Assembly (NCBI GenBank): GCA_946402335.1
Contig: CAMIWE010000009.1
Coordinates: forward strand, 1-50,165
Length of the DNA: 50,165 nucleotides
Direction of reading: 5' to 3'
Source: an uncultured Lachnoclostridium sp.
Lineage (GTDB): Bacteria; Bacillota; Clostridia; Lachnospirales; Lachnospiraceae
Below are positions 19,213-28,568 of the stretch, one piece after another. The translations under genes were made by a program, and so were the position numbers. The notes beneath the pieces are model-generated. The model saw only the letters and a list, made by a program, of their open reading frames with translations. It searched no databases and was not told the origin of the DNA. The stretch's first letter is position 1. Every line of letters begins with the position of its first letter.

Positions 19213-19914
19213 ATGGGTATTTTATCCAGATTCAAGGACATCATGTCCGCTAATATCAACGCTCTTCTTGATAAAGTAGAAGATCCGGAGAAGATGATCG
19301 ACCAGTGTCTGCGCAACATGAACGACGATCTGATCAAGGTTAAGCAGGAAACCGCTTCCGTTATGGCTCAGGAGAAAGGCTGCAAGCGTCAGCTTGACCA
19401 GTGCCAGAAGGACATTGATAAGATGCAGAGTTATGCCGTTAAGGCTTTGACTGCAGGCAACGAGGAGGATGCAAGAAGATTCCTTGCCGAGAAGGCAAGA
19501 TTCACTGCAAAGCTTACCGACCTTCAGGCAAACTACGCAGTTGCTCATGACAACTCCCAGAAGATGAGAGACATGCATGACAAGCTTACGATGGACATCA
19601 AGGAACTCGAGATGCGTAAGGAAACCATCAAGGGTAAGCTGGCCGTAGCAAAGGCACAGGAGAAGATCAACAAGATGACCTCCAATGTTTCGAGTGCCAA
19701 CAACTCCATCTCCAGCTTCGAGCGTTATGAAGCTCTTGCAAACAAGAGACTGGACAAGGCTCAGGCAGAAGCAGAGCTCAATGCCTCCAATCCTACCAAC
19801 TCCATCAAGGATCTTACCGCAAAGTACGTAAACGATCCGAACGTGGATGCAGAGCTGGAAGCACTCAAGGCAAGCCTCGGAATGACCATGACTGCCGAAG
19901 AACTTCCGCAGTAA
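19213..19914 (+). CDS. PspA/IM30 family envelope-stress protein
   Basis: 233 residues, typical length. Starts MGILSRFKDIMSANINALLDKVEDPEKMI, the amphipathic membrane-binding helix plus the conserved ALLDKxEDPEKM motif, followed by long coiled-coil helices. Family knowledge: ESCRT-III-like polymers that bind and stabilise stressed cytoplasmic membrane. GGAGG upstream. A strong terminator follows, separating it from the DUF4364 gene. NfeD and SPFH partners are encoded 0.7-2 kb downstream, a common association. Confidence 0.95.
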   Translation: MGILSRFKDIMSANINALLDKVEDPEKMIDQCLRNMNDDLIKVKQETASVMAQEKGCKRQLDQCQKDIDKMQSYAVKALTAGNEEDARRFLAEKARFTAKLTDLQANYAVAHDNSQKMRDMHDKLTMDIKELEMRKETIKGKLAVAKAQEKINKMTSNVSSANNSISSFERYEALANKRLDKAQAEAELNASNPTNSIKDLTAKYVNDPNVDAELEALKASLGMTMTAEELPQ

Positions 19915-19926
19915 TCATTGCATATG

Positions 19927-19963
19927 AAGAGGCTGTTGTACATTGTGCAACAGCCTCTTTTTT
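19927..19963 (+). terminator. Strong terminator after the PspA-family gene
   Basis: 12-bp perfect stem AAGAGGCTGTTG (19927-19938) with CAACAGCCTCTT (19948-19959), loop of nine, running into six T. Confidence 0.92.
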
Positions 19964-20027
19964 CAAAGGATCGGAAACGATATCCGTCCGGTCCTGCCCG
20001 GGATAACCCCGGAAAGGAGCAGTTTCT

Positions 20028-20576
20028 ATGCAGCCCGAAGCGTTAATGCTTTACAAACTGATCATTCTTTACATGCTCAACCGCGTGGATTTCCCGCTGA
20101 CGAACTCGCAGCTGTCGGATTTCATCACCGCGAAGGAGTATACCAACTATTTCAACATCCAACAAGTGCTCTCCGATCTCGTCGAGGATCAGTACATCAG
20201 CCTCCAGGAGACGAAGAACAATTCCCTGTACCGGATCACGGAGACCGGAAAGGAAACCCTTTCCCTCTTCTATCAAAGCATTTCCCGTAATATCCGCGAC
20301 GACATCGACATGTTCTTAACCGAGCAGAAGTATTCGCTCCGTGAGGAAGTGTCCAACATCTCCGATTATTACGAGGTCCGCAAGAATGAATACGTATGCG
20401 AACTGAAGGTCATTGAGAGAGATACGACCGTCATTGAGATCCGCATCGTCGTTCCTTCCGAGGAGAATGCGAAAACGGTATGCTCCCGTTGGCGTCAGAA
20501 GAATGCAGATATATATGCATATGTAATTAACTCATTGCTGGGGGATGATCTCCCCTCGGACAAGCAGGAACAGTAA
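20028..20576 (+). CDS. DUF4364 family winged-helix protein
   Basis: 182 residues. The N-terminal half is a winged-helix fold (ALMLYKLIILYMLNRVDFPL, then a recognition helix around NIQQVLSDLVEDQYI and a wing before YRITETGKETL). The C-terminal half is the alpha/beta domain characteristic of DUF4364, found mainly in Clostridia. Likely a transcription regulator, targets unknown. AAAGGAG lies 8 bases before the ATG. Next downstream is nfeD, reached through a leader with two competing hairpins. Confidence 0.88.
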   Translation: MQPEALMLYKLIILYMLNRVDFPLTNSQLSDFITAKEYTNYFNIQQVLSDLVEDQYISLQETKNNSLYRITETGKETLSLFYQSISRNIRDDIDMFLTEQKYSLREEVSNISDYYEVRKNEYVCELKVIERDTTVIEIRIVVPSEENAKTVCSRWRQKNADIYAYVINSLLGDDLPSDKQEQ

Positions 20577-20577
20577 A

Positions 20578-20616
20578 CGTCTTTAACAGCTCTTTTGTAA
20601 AGACGCCGGCTGTTTT
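20578..20616 (+). promoter_or_regulatory. Two mutually exclusive hairpins between DUF4364 and NfeD genes
   Basis: CGTCTTTA (20578-20585) pairs with TAAAGACG (20598-20605). The loop of that hairpin contains AACAGC (20585-20590), which instead can pair with GCTGTT (20609-20614) followed by TT. Only one can form at a time, an attenuator-like layout, though the second stem is short. Confidence 0.35.
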
Positions 20617-20646
20617 AAACATGTGGGAAAAGGAGGTACTTCAATT

Positions 20647-21075
20647 ATGTATCCGTGGTTTTGGATCATCTTGCTGGTAATCCTTTTGATCGTGGAAGGA
20701 GCCACTCTCTCGCTCACAACGATCTGGTTTGCCGGCGGTGCTCTGGCTGCCGCAATCGTCAGCTTTATATGGGACGAGCGGATTCCGGAGTACATCGTAT
20801 TTTTCGCAGTCTCTCTGGCCCTGCTCTTCTTCATTCGTCCGGCCGCGCTCAGGCGTTTTAACCGCCGCCGGTTCCGTTCCAATGTGGAAGGCGTTGTGGG
20901 CAAGACCGTACGCATCCTTGAGAAGGTTGACAATCTGTCCGGCACCGGAAGGGCAAAGGTGGACGGAATGGAATGGGCAGCCGCATCGACCGATGCAAAT
21001 GTAACCTTTGAAGCCGATGAGCTTGCTGTCGTGGACCGTGTGGAAGGCGTAAAGCTCATTGTAAAAAAACAATAA
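20647..21075 (+). CDS. NfeD family membrane protein (short form)
   Basis: 142 residues from the ATG at 20647, which has AAGGAGG ten bases upstream; an in-frame ATG at 20623 lacks such a site. Two or three membrane helices (about 2-70) and a C-terminal OB-fold domain (VGKTVRILEKVDNLSGTGRAKV to the end), as in short NfeD/YuaF proteins lacking the protease domain. Family knowledge: partners of flotillin/stomatin proteins in membrane microdomains. The SPFH gene begins 13 bases after its stop. Confidence 0.92.
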   Translation: MYPWFWIILLVILLIVEGATLSLTTIWFAGGALAAAIVSFIWDERIPEYIVFFAVSLALLFFIRPAALRRFNRRRFRSNVEGVVGKTVRILEKVDNLSGTGRAKVDGMEWAAASTDANVTFEADELAVVDRVEGVKLIVKKQ

Positions 21076-21088
21076 CGGAGGGGTTTAT

Positions 21089-22057
21089 ATGTTTAATTTT
21101 CTCGAATCGACGACCATTGACTGGTCAAGCCCGACCCTTTGGATCGTTGTCATTATCATTCTTTTGATTCTCTTTATCGCTACCTGCCTGAAGGTTGTTC
21201 CGCAGGCCGAAGCCTACATCATTGAGCGTTTCGGCGCCTACCAGGAAACCTGGAGCGTAGGTCTCCATCTGAAGTGGCCCTTCATCGAGCGCATTGCACT
21301 TCGCGTTCTTTTGAAGGAGCAGGTTGTCGACTTCCCGCCGCAGCCCGTTATCACAAAGGATAACGTTACGATGCAGATCGATACCGTTGTTTACTTTCAG
21401 ATCACCGATCCGAAGCTCTTCGCTTACGGCGTACAGAACCCGATGATGGCAATCGAGAACCTGACGGCTACGACGCTTCGTAACATCATCGGTGACCTCG
21501 AACTCGATGCTACCCTTACCTCCCGTGAGATCATCAACGGCAAGATGCGTGTCTCCCTCGACGAGGCGACCGATCCCTGGGGTATCAAGGTTAACCGTGT
21601 TGAGCTGAAGAACATCATGCCTCCGAATGCCATCCGTGACGCCATGGAGAAGCAGATGAAGGCAGAGCGTGAACGTCGTGAAACCATCCTGATCGCAGAA
21701 GGTGAAAAGAAGTCCACGATCCTTGTTGCAGAAGGTAAGAAGCAGTCCGCCATCCTCGAAGCCGAGGCCGAGAAGGAAGCAGCCATCCTTCGCGCAGAAG
21801 CAAAGAAGGAAGCTACGATCCGCGAGGCAGAAGGTCAGGCAGAAGCTATCCTTCGCGTACAGAAGGCCAACGCCGACGGTCTCCGCTTCCTGAACGAAGC
21901 GAGTCCTTCCGATCCCGTTCTTCGCCTGAAGAGCCTGGAGGCATTCGCAAAGGCTGCCGACGGCAAATCCACGAAGATCATCATTCCTTCCGAGATTCAG
22001 GGTTTAGCAGGTCTTGCAAGCGGCGTAATGGAAACCGTTAAGAAGACCGAGGAATAA
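21089..22057 (+). CDS. SPFH/Band 7 (stomatin-like, QmcA) membrane protein
   Basis: 322 residues: N-terminal membrane helix (about 14-36), SPFH domain (38-210: VVPQAEAYIIERFGAYQETW; VVYFQITDP; VELKNIMPP) and a C-terminal coiled coil of repeated AEGEKKSTILVAEGKKQSAI units, then a hydrophobic tail. Forms large oligomeric membrane scaffolds. GGAGG precedes the ATG. Directly downstream of NfeD, the standard stomatin operon partner. Confidence 0.95.
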   Translation: MFNFLESTTIDWSSPTLWIVVIIILLILFIATCLKVVPQAEAYIIERFGAYQETWSVGLHLKWPFIERIALRVLLKEQVVDFPPQPVITKDNVTMQIDTVVYFQITDPKLFAYGVQNPMMAIENLTATTLRNIIGDLELDATLTSREIINGKMRVSLDEATDPWGIKVNRVELKNIMPPNAIRDAMEKQMKAERERRETILIAEGEKKSTILVAEGKKQSAILEAEAEKEAAILRAEAKKEATIREAEGQAEAILRVQKANADGLRFLNEASPSDPVLRLKSLEAFAKAADGKSTKIIIPSEIQGLAGLASGVMETVKKTEE

Positions 22058-22093
22058 AACCGATACGATCCGGCTGAAACCGGAAGCATACTA

Positions 22094-22128
22094 AAGCGGC
22101 AGATAGAAAACTATCTGCCGCTTCTTTT
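22094..22128 (+). terminator. Terminator of the NfeD-SPFH operon
   Basis: 13-bp perfect stem AAGCGGCAGATAG (22094-22106) with CTATCTGCCGCTT (22111-22123), AAAA loop, then CTTTTAT. Confidence 0.88.
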
Positions 22129-22188
22129 ATGCGTTTATATTATGTATGTGTCAGAAGTCTTTGTGCTTCTGCCTTCGTTCTGCGCCTG

Positions 22189-22836
22189 TCAGCCCCCGGT
22201 CTTCCCAGCCGGCTCGTCCGCCTTCGGTTCCTCCGAAGCCTCATCGGAAGGACCGTACAGTTCGTCTTCCATGACCTTCCAGACCTCGTCAAAGCCCTGT
22301 CTCGTTTCCTTGGACCACGGAATGACACGTTCCCCGGGCTTCATCTTCAGTTCCTTGCGGATCATCGAAAGCTGCTTTGTGATCTGGCTCCGGTTAATCT
22401 TGTCGGCTTTCGTCACGATTACGACCGGATCAAACCCGTTGGCGACGATCCACTCGTGCATCTGCTTATCCCCCGCGCTCGGCTCATGTCGGATATCCAC
22501 TAAAAGGAATATCACGCGAAGCTGCTTCGAGGTTAACAGATACCGCTCGATCATCTTTCCCCATTTGGCGGAAACCTCTTTCGAAACCTTCGCGTAGCCG
22601 TAACCCGGAAGGTCAACGAAATAGAACTCGCCGTTTAAGTTAAAGAAGTTGATCGTCTGTGTCTTGCCGGGCTGCGAAGACGTTCTCGCAAGCGCCTTGC
22701 GGTTCACAAGCTTATTGATCAGCGAGGATTTGCCGACGTTTGAGCGGCCGGCAAATGCGAATTCCGGCAGGATGTTGTCCGGCAGTTTGCTCGTCACGCC
22801 GCATACGGTTTCCAGTTCCGCGGATTTAATGATCAT
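22189..22836 (-). CDS. yihA: Ribosome biogenesis GTPase YihA/YsxC/EngB
   Basis: 215 residues. G1 AGRSNVGKSSLI, G2 region GKTQTINFF, G3 DLPGYGYAKVS, G4 TKADK. Needed for assembly of the 50S subunit in Bacteria. The C terminus carries an additional acidic, Pro/Glu-rich tail of about 20 residues (EEPKADEPAGKTGG) beyond the usual end. GAGGAGG before the ATG; 66 bases after the lon stop, last gene of the tig-clpP-clpX-lon-yihA operon, an order common in Firmicutes. Confidence 0.96.
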   Translation of the reverse strand: MIIKSAELETVCGVTSKLPDNILPEFAFAGRSNVGKSSLINKLVNRKALARTSSQPGKTQTINFFNLNGEFYFVDLPGYGYAKVSKEVSAKWGKMIERYLLTSKQLRVIFLLVDIRHEPSAGDKQMHEWIVANGFDPVVIVTKADKINRSQITKQLSMIRKELKMKPGERVIPWSKETRQGFDEVWKVMEDELYGPSDEASEEPKADEPAGKTGG

Positions 22837-22902
22837 GTCGGTTCCTCCTCTCTGAAATGGTTTTCATGCATTTTATTCTACATTAGTAGAACATATAATC
22901 TT

Positions 22903-25230
22903 CTATCTTACAAACGCTTCCGAAAGCACCTGGTCCATATGGTTCACATAACGGATGTCCATGCCTTCGCGGATTTCCTCCGAAATATCCGCCACGTCGT
23001 CTTTGTTGTCCATCGGTACAAGAAGCTTATTGATGCCGATCTTCTTGGCGGCAAGCATCTTCTCTTTAAGGCCTCCGATCGGAAGAACACGTCCCCGCAT
23101 CGTAACTTCGCCGGTCATAGCAAGCTCAGAGTCCACCGGAATGCCGGTCACTGCGGAAAGCACTGCCGTTACCATCGTGATTCCGGCACTCGGACCGTCC
23201 TTCGGAACGGCTCCTTCCGGAATGTGGATATGAATGTCGTGCTTTTCGAAATAGTCGTCCGGAACCGCATAGGAATCGGCCACGGAACGAATGTAGCTGA
23301 GGCCTGCGGAAGCGGATTCCTTCATCACTTCGCCCATCAGTCCGGTCATCTCAATCTTGCCGGTGCCGTGCATTGCGTTTACCTCAATCTCCAGGGTTGT
23401 TCCGCCCATCGACGTCCAGGCAAGTCCTCTGGCAATGCCGACCTGCGGTTTGCGCACACGGGTTTCCTTATGATAACGGTATATTCCGAGATACTCCGTC
23501 AGGTTCTTTCCGGAAATAGTCGCCTTCTCGTTCGTACCGCTCTCTTCGTTCTTAAGAATGACTCTGCGGCATACCTTTCCAATCACACGCTCCAGTCCGC
23601 GCACGCCTGCTTCTCTTGTGTAGTAGGTGATCATGTCGCGGATGGCGGCATCGGAAAATGTGATGTCCTTCTTCGTCAGTCCGTGATTCATAAGCTGCTT
23701 CGGGATCAGATGCTCCTTTGCGATATGCATCTTTTCATTTTCCGTATAGCTGTTCAACTCGATGACCTCGACACGGTCAAGGAGCGGACGCGGAATCGTC
23801 TCGGTCGTGTTGGCCGTTGCGATAAATGCAACGTGGCTTAAGTCAACCGGCTGCTCGATATAGTGGTCGATAAAGCGGCTGTTCTGCGCGCTGTCCAATA
23901 CCTCCAGAAGCGCTGCCGACGGATCGCCCTTATAATCGCTTCCGATCTTATCAAGCTCGTCAAGAAGCATCAGCGGGTTGTTCACCTCAGCCTGGCGGAG
24001 TCCCTGAATGATCCGGCCCGGCATGGATGCCACATAGGTTCTGCGGTGTCCGCGGATTTCCGCTTCATCGCTTACGCCGCCGAGGCATACGCGCACATAC
24101 TTGCGTCCCATCGCTTCGGCAATGCTTTTCGCGATACTCGTCTTTCCGGTTCCGGGCGGTCCCACAAGACACAGGATCGGCGTTTCGGCCGACGAGGCCT
24201 TCTTCTTAACGGCCAGGAATTCCATGATGCGGTCCTTGATCTTGTCAAGGCCGTAGTGGTCTCTTGCAAGGATCCGTGCGGCTTCCGCAAGGTCAATATG
24301 CTCCTCTCCCGAACGGTCCCACGGAAGGCTTAACAGCGTCTCAATATAGTTACGGATAACCTGTCCTTCGCCGTTGTTGGCACCCATGTTGGTGAAACGG
24401 CGAATCTCGGTCTGAATGGCTTTCTTGACTTCCTCGGATGCCTGGAGCTGTTCGCATTTTACACGGTATTTCTCGGCATCGTCTTCGGGATCGTCGCCGA
24501 TTTCCTTGCGGAGCACCTTGATCTGCTCGCGGAGCACATATTCCTTCTGGTTCTTGTCGATGCTCTTCTGCACCTTTGCGTCAATCTCGTTGCGGATCTT
24601 CAGTACTTCGATCTCGCCGGCGAGTACCGTGCAGATCTTCTGGAACTGGATGATATCATTCTCCGATTCCAGGATGTCCTGCCGGAAGCGGACCGGGATC
24701 GGCATCAGAATCAGAATCTGGTTCATCAGCGTCTTCAGGTCGCGGATGCGGAGCAGATTCGTGCGCACTTCCTTCGGCAGCTTCGTATTTACCGCGAAGA
24801 ACCGCTGAACCGTGTCATGCAGCGAACGGAACAAAGCCTCCTCTTCGATGCCGCTCATGCCGACCTCCACGATCGGAATGCTTTCCGCTTCGACGCTTGC
24901 TCCTTCCGGACGGTCGAACCACTGCACGATGCGGGCACGCACTTTGCCGCGGAGCATCACTCTCGTCTGGTTGTTCGGAAGCCGGAATACCTGGGTAACT
25001 TCCGCCACCGTACCGATCTCGCAAACATCCGAAAGGCGCACCTTCTCGTCACCCTCTTCCATACGGAGCGTGACGAAGAGACGGTGGTTCTCGCGGAACG
25101 CACGGCGCGCAGCCTCGGCATCCCCGTCATCGGCAATCTCGAGCTGCATCATCATTTCGGGAAATACAACCGTATTGGACAGTGCTATAATCGGGTAAAT
25201 GTCGTATTTTTCCTGATCAAACTCTTCCAT
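22903..25230 (-). CDS. lon: ATP-dependent protease Lon
   Basis: 775 residues from the ATG at 25230; an in-frame TTG six codons upstream exists. N-terminal LAN substrate-binding domain (about 10-200), coiled coil, AAA+ module with Walker [13 protein letters not shown] and Walker B LLDELDK, and C-terminal S16 protease domain with the catalytic Ser in [10 protein letters not shown] and the partner Lys in [12 protein letters not shown]. Cytoplasmic degradation of misfolded and regulatory proteins. Separated from clpX by a stem-loop at 25255-25280. Confidence 0.97.
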   Translation of the reverse strand: MEEFDQEKYDIYPIIALSNTVVFPEMMMQLEIADDGDAEAARRAFRENHRLFVTLRMEEGDEKVRLSDVCEIGTVAEVTQVFRLPNNQTRVMLRGKVRARIVQWFDRPEGASVEAESIPIVEVGMSGIEEEALFRSLHDTVQRFFAVNTKLPKEVRTNLLRIRDLKTLMNQILILMPIPVRFRQDILESENDIIQFQKICTVLAGEIEVLKIRNEIDAKVQKSIDKNQKEYVLREQIKVLRKEIGDDPEDDAEKYRVKCEQLQASEEVKKAIQTEIRRFTNMGANNGEGQVIRNYIETLLSLPWDRSGEEHIDLAEAARILARDHYGLDKIKDRIMEFLAVKKKASSAETPILCLVGPPGTGKTSIAKSIAEAMGRKYVRVCLGGVSDEAEIRGHRRTYVASMPGRIIQGLRQAEVNNPLMLLDELDKIGSDYKGDPSAALLEVLDSAQNSRFIDHYIEQPVDLSHVAFIATANTTETIPRPLLDRVEVIELNSYTENEKMHIAKEHLIPKQLMNHGLTKKDITFSDAAIRDMITYYTREAGVRGLERVIGKVCRRVILKNEESGTNEKATISGKNLTEYLGIYRYHKETRVRKPQVGIARGLAWTSMGGTTLEIEVNAMHGTGKIEMTGLMGEVMKESASAGLSYIRSVADSYAVPDDYFEKHDIHIHIPEGAVPKDGPSAGITMVTAVLSAVTGIPVDSELAMTGEVTMRGRVLPIGGLKEKMLAAKKIGINKLLVPMDNKDDVADISEEIREGMDIRYVNHMDQVLSEAFVR

Positions 25231-25254
25231 AAAAACTCTCTCTTTCAAGTCGCA

Positions 25255-25280
25255 AAGAGCCTGCCTCCCGGCAGACTCTT
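25255..25280 (-). terminator. Hairpin between clpX and lon
   Basis: 11-bp stem with one T-G wobble, AAGAGTCTGCC (25280-25270) with GGCAGGCTCTT (25265-25255), loop of four. Only TTGCG follows, so it is a weak terminator, attenuator or RNA processing site inside the operon. Confidence 0.5.
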
Positions 25281-25287
25281 ACAATCC

Positions 25288-26559
25288 TTAAGCTGTTTCT
25301 TTCGGCTCGGATTTCGGACCGGCCGTCCGGATCAAAACCGGTTTTTCTTTTCCTTCTGCTGCCTCTTTCGTGATGATGCAGCGGACTACGTTGTCCTCCG
25401 AAGGAATTTCGTACATCGGGTCGAGCATGATGGATTCCATGATGGCACGCAGGCCTCTTGCTCCGGTCTTCCGCTCGTTACTGCGGCGGGCAATCTCACG
25501 GATTGCATCGGGCTCAAATTCGAGTTCCACGCCGTCCAGGCGGAACATCTCCGCATACTGCTTGGAAATCGCGTTCTTGGGCTCGGTGAGGATTCTCACA
25601 AGGGCATCCTCATCTAACATATCAAGAGCAACCATAACCGGAACACGTCCGACAAATTCGGGGATCATGCCGAACTTGATCAGATCATGCGGAAGCGCCT
25701 GCCGGAACAGGTCTCCGATGTTCTCCTTATGTCCGCCCTGCACATCGGCCTCAAAGCCGATGGACTTCTGTCCGATACGCGCTTCGACAATCTTTTCAAG
25801 GCCGTCAAATGCACCGCCGCAGATGAAAAGAATGTCGGTCGTATTGATATGATACATCTCCTGCTGCGGGTGCTTTCTGCCGCCCTGCGGAGGAACGCTT
25901 GCGTCGGTTCCTTCGAGAATCTTCAAAAGCGCCTGCTGCACGCCCTCGCCGGATACGTCACGGGTAATGGACGTGTTTTCGGATTTTCTTGTAATCTTAT
26001 CGATCTCGTCGATGTAAATGATTCCGTGCTCCGCACGCTTGATATCATAATCGGCCGCCTGGATGATCTTTAAAAGGATATTCTCCACATCCTCGCCGAC
26101 ATAGCCTGCCTCGGTCAAAGCCGTGGCATCGGCGATCGCAAACGGAACGTTCAGAATCTTCGCGAGTGTCTGCGCAAGGTAGGTCTTACCGGAACCGGTG
26201 GGACCGATCATCAGGATATTGCTCTTCTGCAGCTCAACATCCAGATTCTTCTTTGCGAGCACGCGCTTATAATGGTTATAAACGGCAACTGCCAGTGTCT
26301 TCTTGGCTTCGTCCTGTCCGATGACATACTCGTCAAGGAAAGCCTTCATCTCCACCGGCTTTACCAGATTGATTCCTTCTTCGTTCGGGAATTCGCTTCC
26401 GTCCTCGGGATAATAAATCTCTTCCCTAAGGATGTCGTTGCAGAGTTCGATACACTCGTCGCAGATCCGGACGTTATTCGGTCCGACGATCAGCTTGCGT
26501 ACCTGTTCCTGCGTCTTCCCGCAGAAGGAACAGAAACTTGATTTCTCTCCTCTTGCCAT
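25288..26559 (-). CDS. clpX: ATP-dependent Clp protease ATP-binding subunit ClpX
   Basis: 423 residues. N-terminal zinc-binding domain ([11 protein letters not shown] with the second pair ICDECIELC), AAA+ domain with Walker [13 protein letters not shown], Walker [11 protein letters not shown], and the sensor/arginine-finger region. The IGF-type ClpP-contact loop reads IGFE within [11 protein letters not shown]. Unfolds substrates for ClpP; encoded directly after clpP, 23 bases apart. Confidence 0.98.
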   Translation of the reverse strand: MARGEKSSFCSFCGKTQEQVRKLIVGPNNVRICDECIELCNDILREEIYYPEDGSEFPNEEGINLVKPVEMKAFLDEYVIGQDEAKKTLAVAVYNHYKRVLAKKNLDVELQKSNILMIGPTGSGKTYLAQTLAKILNVPFAIADATALTEAGYVGEDVENILLKIIQAADYDIKRAEHGIIYIDEIDKITRKSENTSITRDVSGEGVQQALLKILEGTDASVPPQGGRKHPQQEMYHINTTDILFICGGAFDGLEKIVEARIGQKSIGFEADVQGGHKENIGDLFRQALPHDLIKFGMIPEFVGRVPVMVALDMLDEDALVRILTEPKNAISKQYAEMFRLDGVELEFEPDAIREIARRSNERKTGARGLRAIMESIMLDPMYEIPSEDNVVRCIITKEAAEGKEKPVLIRTAGPKSEPKETA

Positions 26560-26582
26560 TAATTATCTCCTCAGATTTTGCA

Positions 26583-27164
26583 CTAACGGCTTGTGATAAC
26601 CTTATCAATCAGGCCGTAGGCAACAGCTTCCTCAGCAGTCATCCAGTTGTCGCGGTCGGTATCGGCTGCAACCGTATCGTAATCCTTTCCGCAGTTCTCG
26701 GCGAGCATGCGGTTCAGTTTCTCTTTGGTCTGCAGGATATGCTTGGCAGCGATTTCGATTTCGGTTGCCTGGCCCTGTGCACCGCCGAGAGGCTGGTGGA
26801 TCATGATCTCGGAATTCGGAAGCGCCATACGCTTTCCTTTCGTGCCGCCTGCAAGAAGGAATGCTCCCATGCTGGCTGCCATTCCGACACAGATCGTGCA
26901 GACATCGCATTTGATGTAACGCATGGTATCATAGATCGCCATGCCTGCGGTAACGGAACCGCCGGGGCTGTTGATGTACAGGCAGATATCCTTCGTCGGA
27001 TCCTCGGATTCGAGGAACAGAAGCTGCGCTACGACAAGGCTTGCCGTAACCTCGTTCACTTCCTCACCGAGGAAAATGATACGATCCTTCAACAGTCTCG
27101 AATAGATATCGTACGACCGCTCACCGCGGCTGGTCTGTTCAATTACATAAGGGACTAAACTCAT
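26583..27164 (-). CDS. clpP: ATP-dependent Clp protease proteolytic subunit ClpP
   Basis: 193 residues, typical length. Catalytic Ser in [11 protein letters not shown], catalytic His in [13 protein letters not shown], and the Asp in the later [11 protein letters not shown] segment. The N-terminal [22 protein letters not shown] is diagnostic. Tetradecameric serine protease. AGGAGGAGG precedes the ATG; located between tig and clpX. Confidence 0.98.
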   Translation of the reverse strand: MSLVPYVIEQTSRGERSYDIYSRLLKDRIIFLGEEVNEVTASLVVAQLLFLESEDPTKDICLYINSPGGSVTAGMAIYDTMRYIKCDVCTICVGMAASMGAFLLAGGTKGKRMALPNSEIMIHQPLGGAQGQATEIEIAAKHILQTKEKLNRMLAENCGKDYDTVAADTDRDNWMTAEEAVAYGLIDKVITSR

Positions 27165-27203
27165 TGGTAACCTCCTCCTGACAAGCTTCGGAAACCGCCG
27201 TGA

Positions 27204-28490
27204 TTACTGCTCAACGGCACTGTCCGCAACAAGCGTAACTGCCTTCTGGCATGCAAGATCAAGGGACATGTTCTTGATGTTCTCTTCGCCCATGTATTCC
27301 TTAACCTTCTCAATTTCCATATGATACTGGTCAGCCATCTTCTTGAGCTCTTCCTCGATCTCCTCATCGGAAACGGTGATGTTCTCAGCCTTAACGATTG
27401 CTTCCAGAACAAGGCGGGTATTGATGCGCTTCTCAGCCTGGGGCTTCATCTGCTCAAGGAACGTCTTCTGGTTCAGACCGGTGAACTGGAAGTACTGCTC
27501 AAGCTTCAGACCCTGGGACTGCAGACGGTAAGCAAAATCCTCTGCCATCTGTTCCTGCGTGGACTTAACCATAGCCTCCGGAACATCCATCGTCGCATTG
27601 GCAACAGCCTTCTCGATTGCCTGGTCTTCCTTCTTGGTCTGCGCTTCCTTCGTCTTCTTCTCGGTCAGGTTCTTCTTAATGTCTTCCTTGTACTCGGCAA
27701 GGGTATCAAACTCGGAAACCTCGCTTGCGAACTCGTCATCGAGCTCCGGAAGTTCCTTTGCCTTAATGGCATTAACCTTACACTTGAAAACAGCGGGCTT
27801 TCCGGCAAGCTCGGGTGCATGATACTGCTCGGGGAAGGTAACGTTTATGTCGCACTCCTCACCGATGCTCTTGCCGATCAGCTGATTCTCGAAGCCGTCG
27901 ATAAAGCTGTGGGAACCGATCACAAGCGGATGGTTCTCGCCTTTGCCGCCGGCAAATGCAACGCCGTCGCAGAATCCTTCGTAATCGATCACTGCGGTGT
28001 CGCCGTCCTGAACCGGACGATCCTCAATGTTGATCTCTCTTGCGTTCTGCTCCTGCGTCTTCTTAAGTTCTTCTTCAATCTCCTCATCGCTTACGGAGAT
28101 AACCTGCTTGTCAACCGTTACACCCTTGTACTCGCCGAGCGTAACTTCCGGCTTCTTTGCAACGGTAGCGGTGAAAATGAAATCCTTACCGGATTCAATC
28201 TGCGTAACATCAATGTCAGGGCGGGATACGATCTCAACGCCGCACTCCTCGGCGGCCTTCTGATATGCATCGGGGATCAGCAGGTTGGCTGCCTCCTCAT
28301 AGAACATCTCCTTGCCGTACATCTTTGCTACAACGGCGAACGGAGCCTTGCCCTTACGGAAGCCCTGAATGTTCAGCTTATTCCTGTTCTTCTGATAAGC
28401 CTGCTCAATTGCCTTATCGAAATCTTCTGCGGGGCAGTCGATTGTCAGCTTAACCATATTCTTTCCTAAATCTTCAACTTGATAACCCAT
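27204..28490 (-). CDS. tig: Trigger factor (ribosome-associated chaperone/prolyl isomerase)
   Basis: 428 residues. N-terminal ribosome-binding domain with the signature loop NIQGFRKGKAP (about 39-49), a central FKBP-type PPIase domain (DGDTAVIDYEGFCDGVAF...), and a helical C-terminal chaperone domain. First gene of the proteostasis operon with an extended -10 promoter; AGGAGG before the ATG. No CIRCE or CtsR operator was found upstream. Confidence 0.97.
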   Translation of the reverse strand: MGYQVEDLGKNMVKLTIDCPAEDFDKAIEQAYQKNRNKLNIQGFRKGKAPFAVVAKMYGKEMFYEEAANLLIPDAYQKAAEECGVEIVSRPDIDVTQIESGKDFIFTATVAKKPEVTLGEYKGVTVDKQVISVSDEEIEEELKKTQEQNAREINIEDRPVQDGDTAVIDYEGFCDGVAFAGGKGENHPLVIGSHSFIDGFENQLIGKSIGEECDINVTFPEQYHAPELAGKPAVFKCKVNAIKAKELPELDDEFASEVSEFDTLAEYKEDIKKNLTEKKTKEAQTKKEDQAIEKAVANATMDVPEAMVKSTQEQMAEDFAYRLQSQGLKLEQYFQFTGLNQKTFLEQMKPQAEKRINTRLVLEAIVKAENITVSDEEIEEELKKMADQYHMEIEKVKEYMGEENIKNMSLDLACQKAVTLVADSAVEQ

Positions 28491-28538
28491 GACGGTAATC
28501 CTCCTGCTATAAAACTCATGATAAACTCACGAATTGAT

Positions 28539-28547
28539 ATTATACCA
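28539..28547 (-). promoter_or_regulatory. Extended -10 promoter of the tig operon
   Basis: Minus strand TGGTATAAT (28547-28539), a perfect extended -10, about 50 bases before the tig start; no strong -35. Confidence 0.65.
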
Positions 28548-28568
28548 CATTGTCCGCGTAAAATCCAG

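Noticed and set aside
28491-28568. CIRCE or CtsR heat-shock operator before tig
   Set aside because: Neither the CIRCE inverted repeat nor CtsR heptads could be found in the leader.
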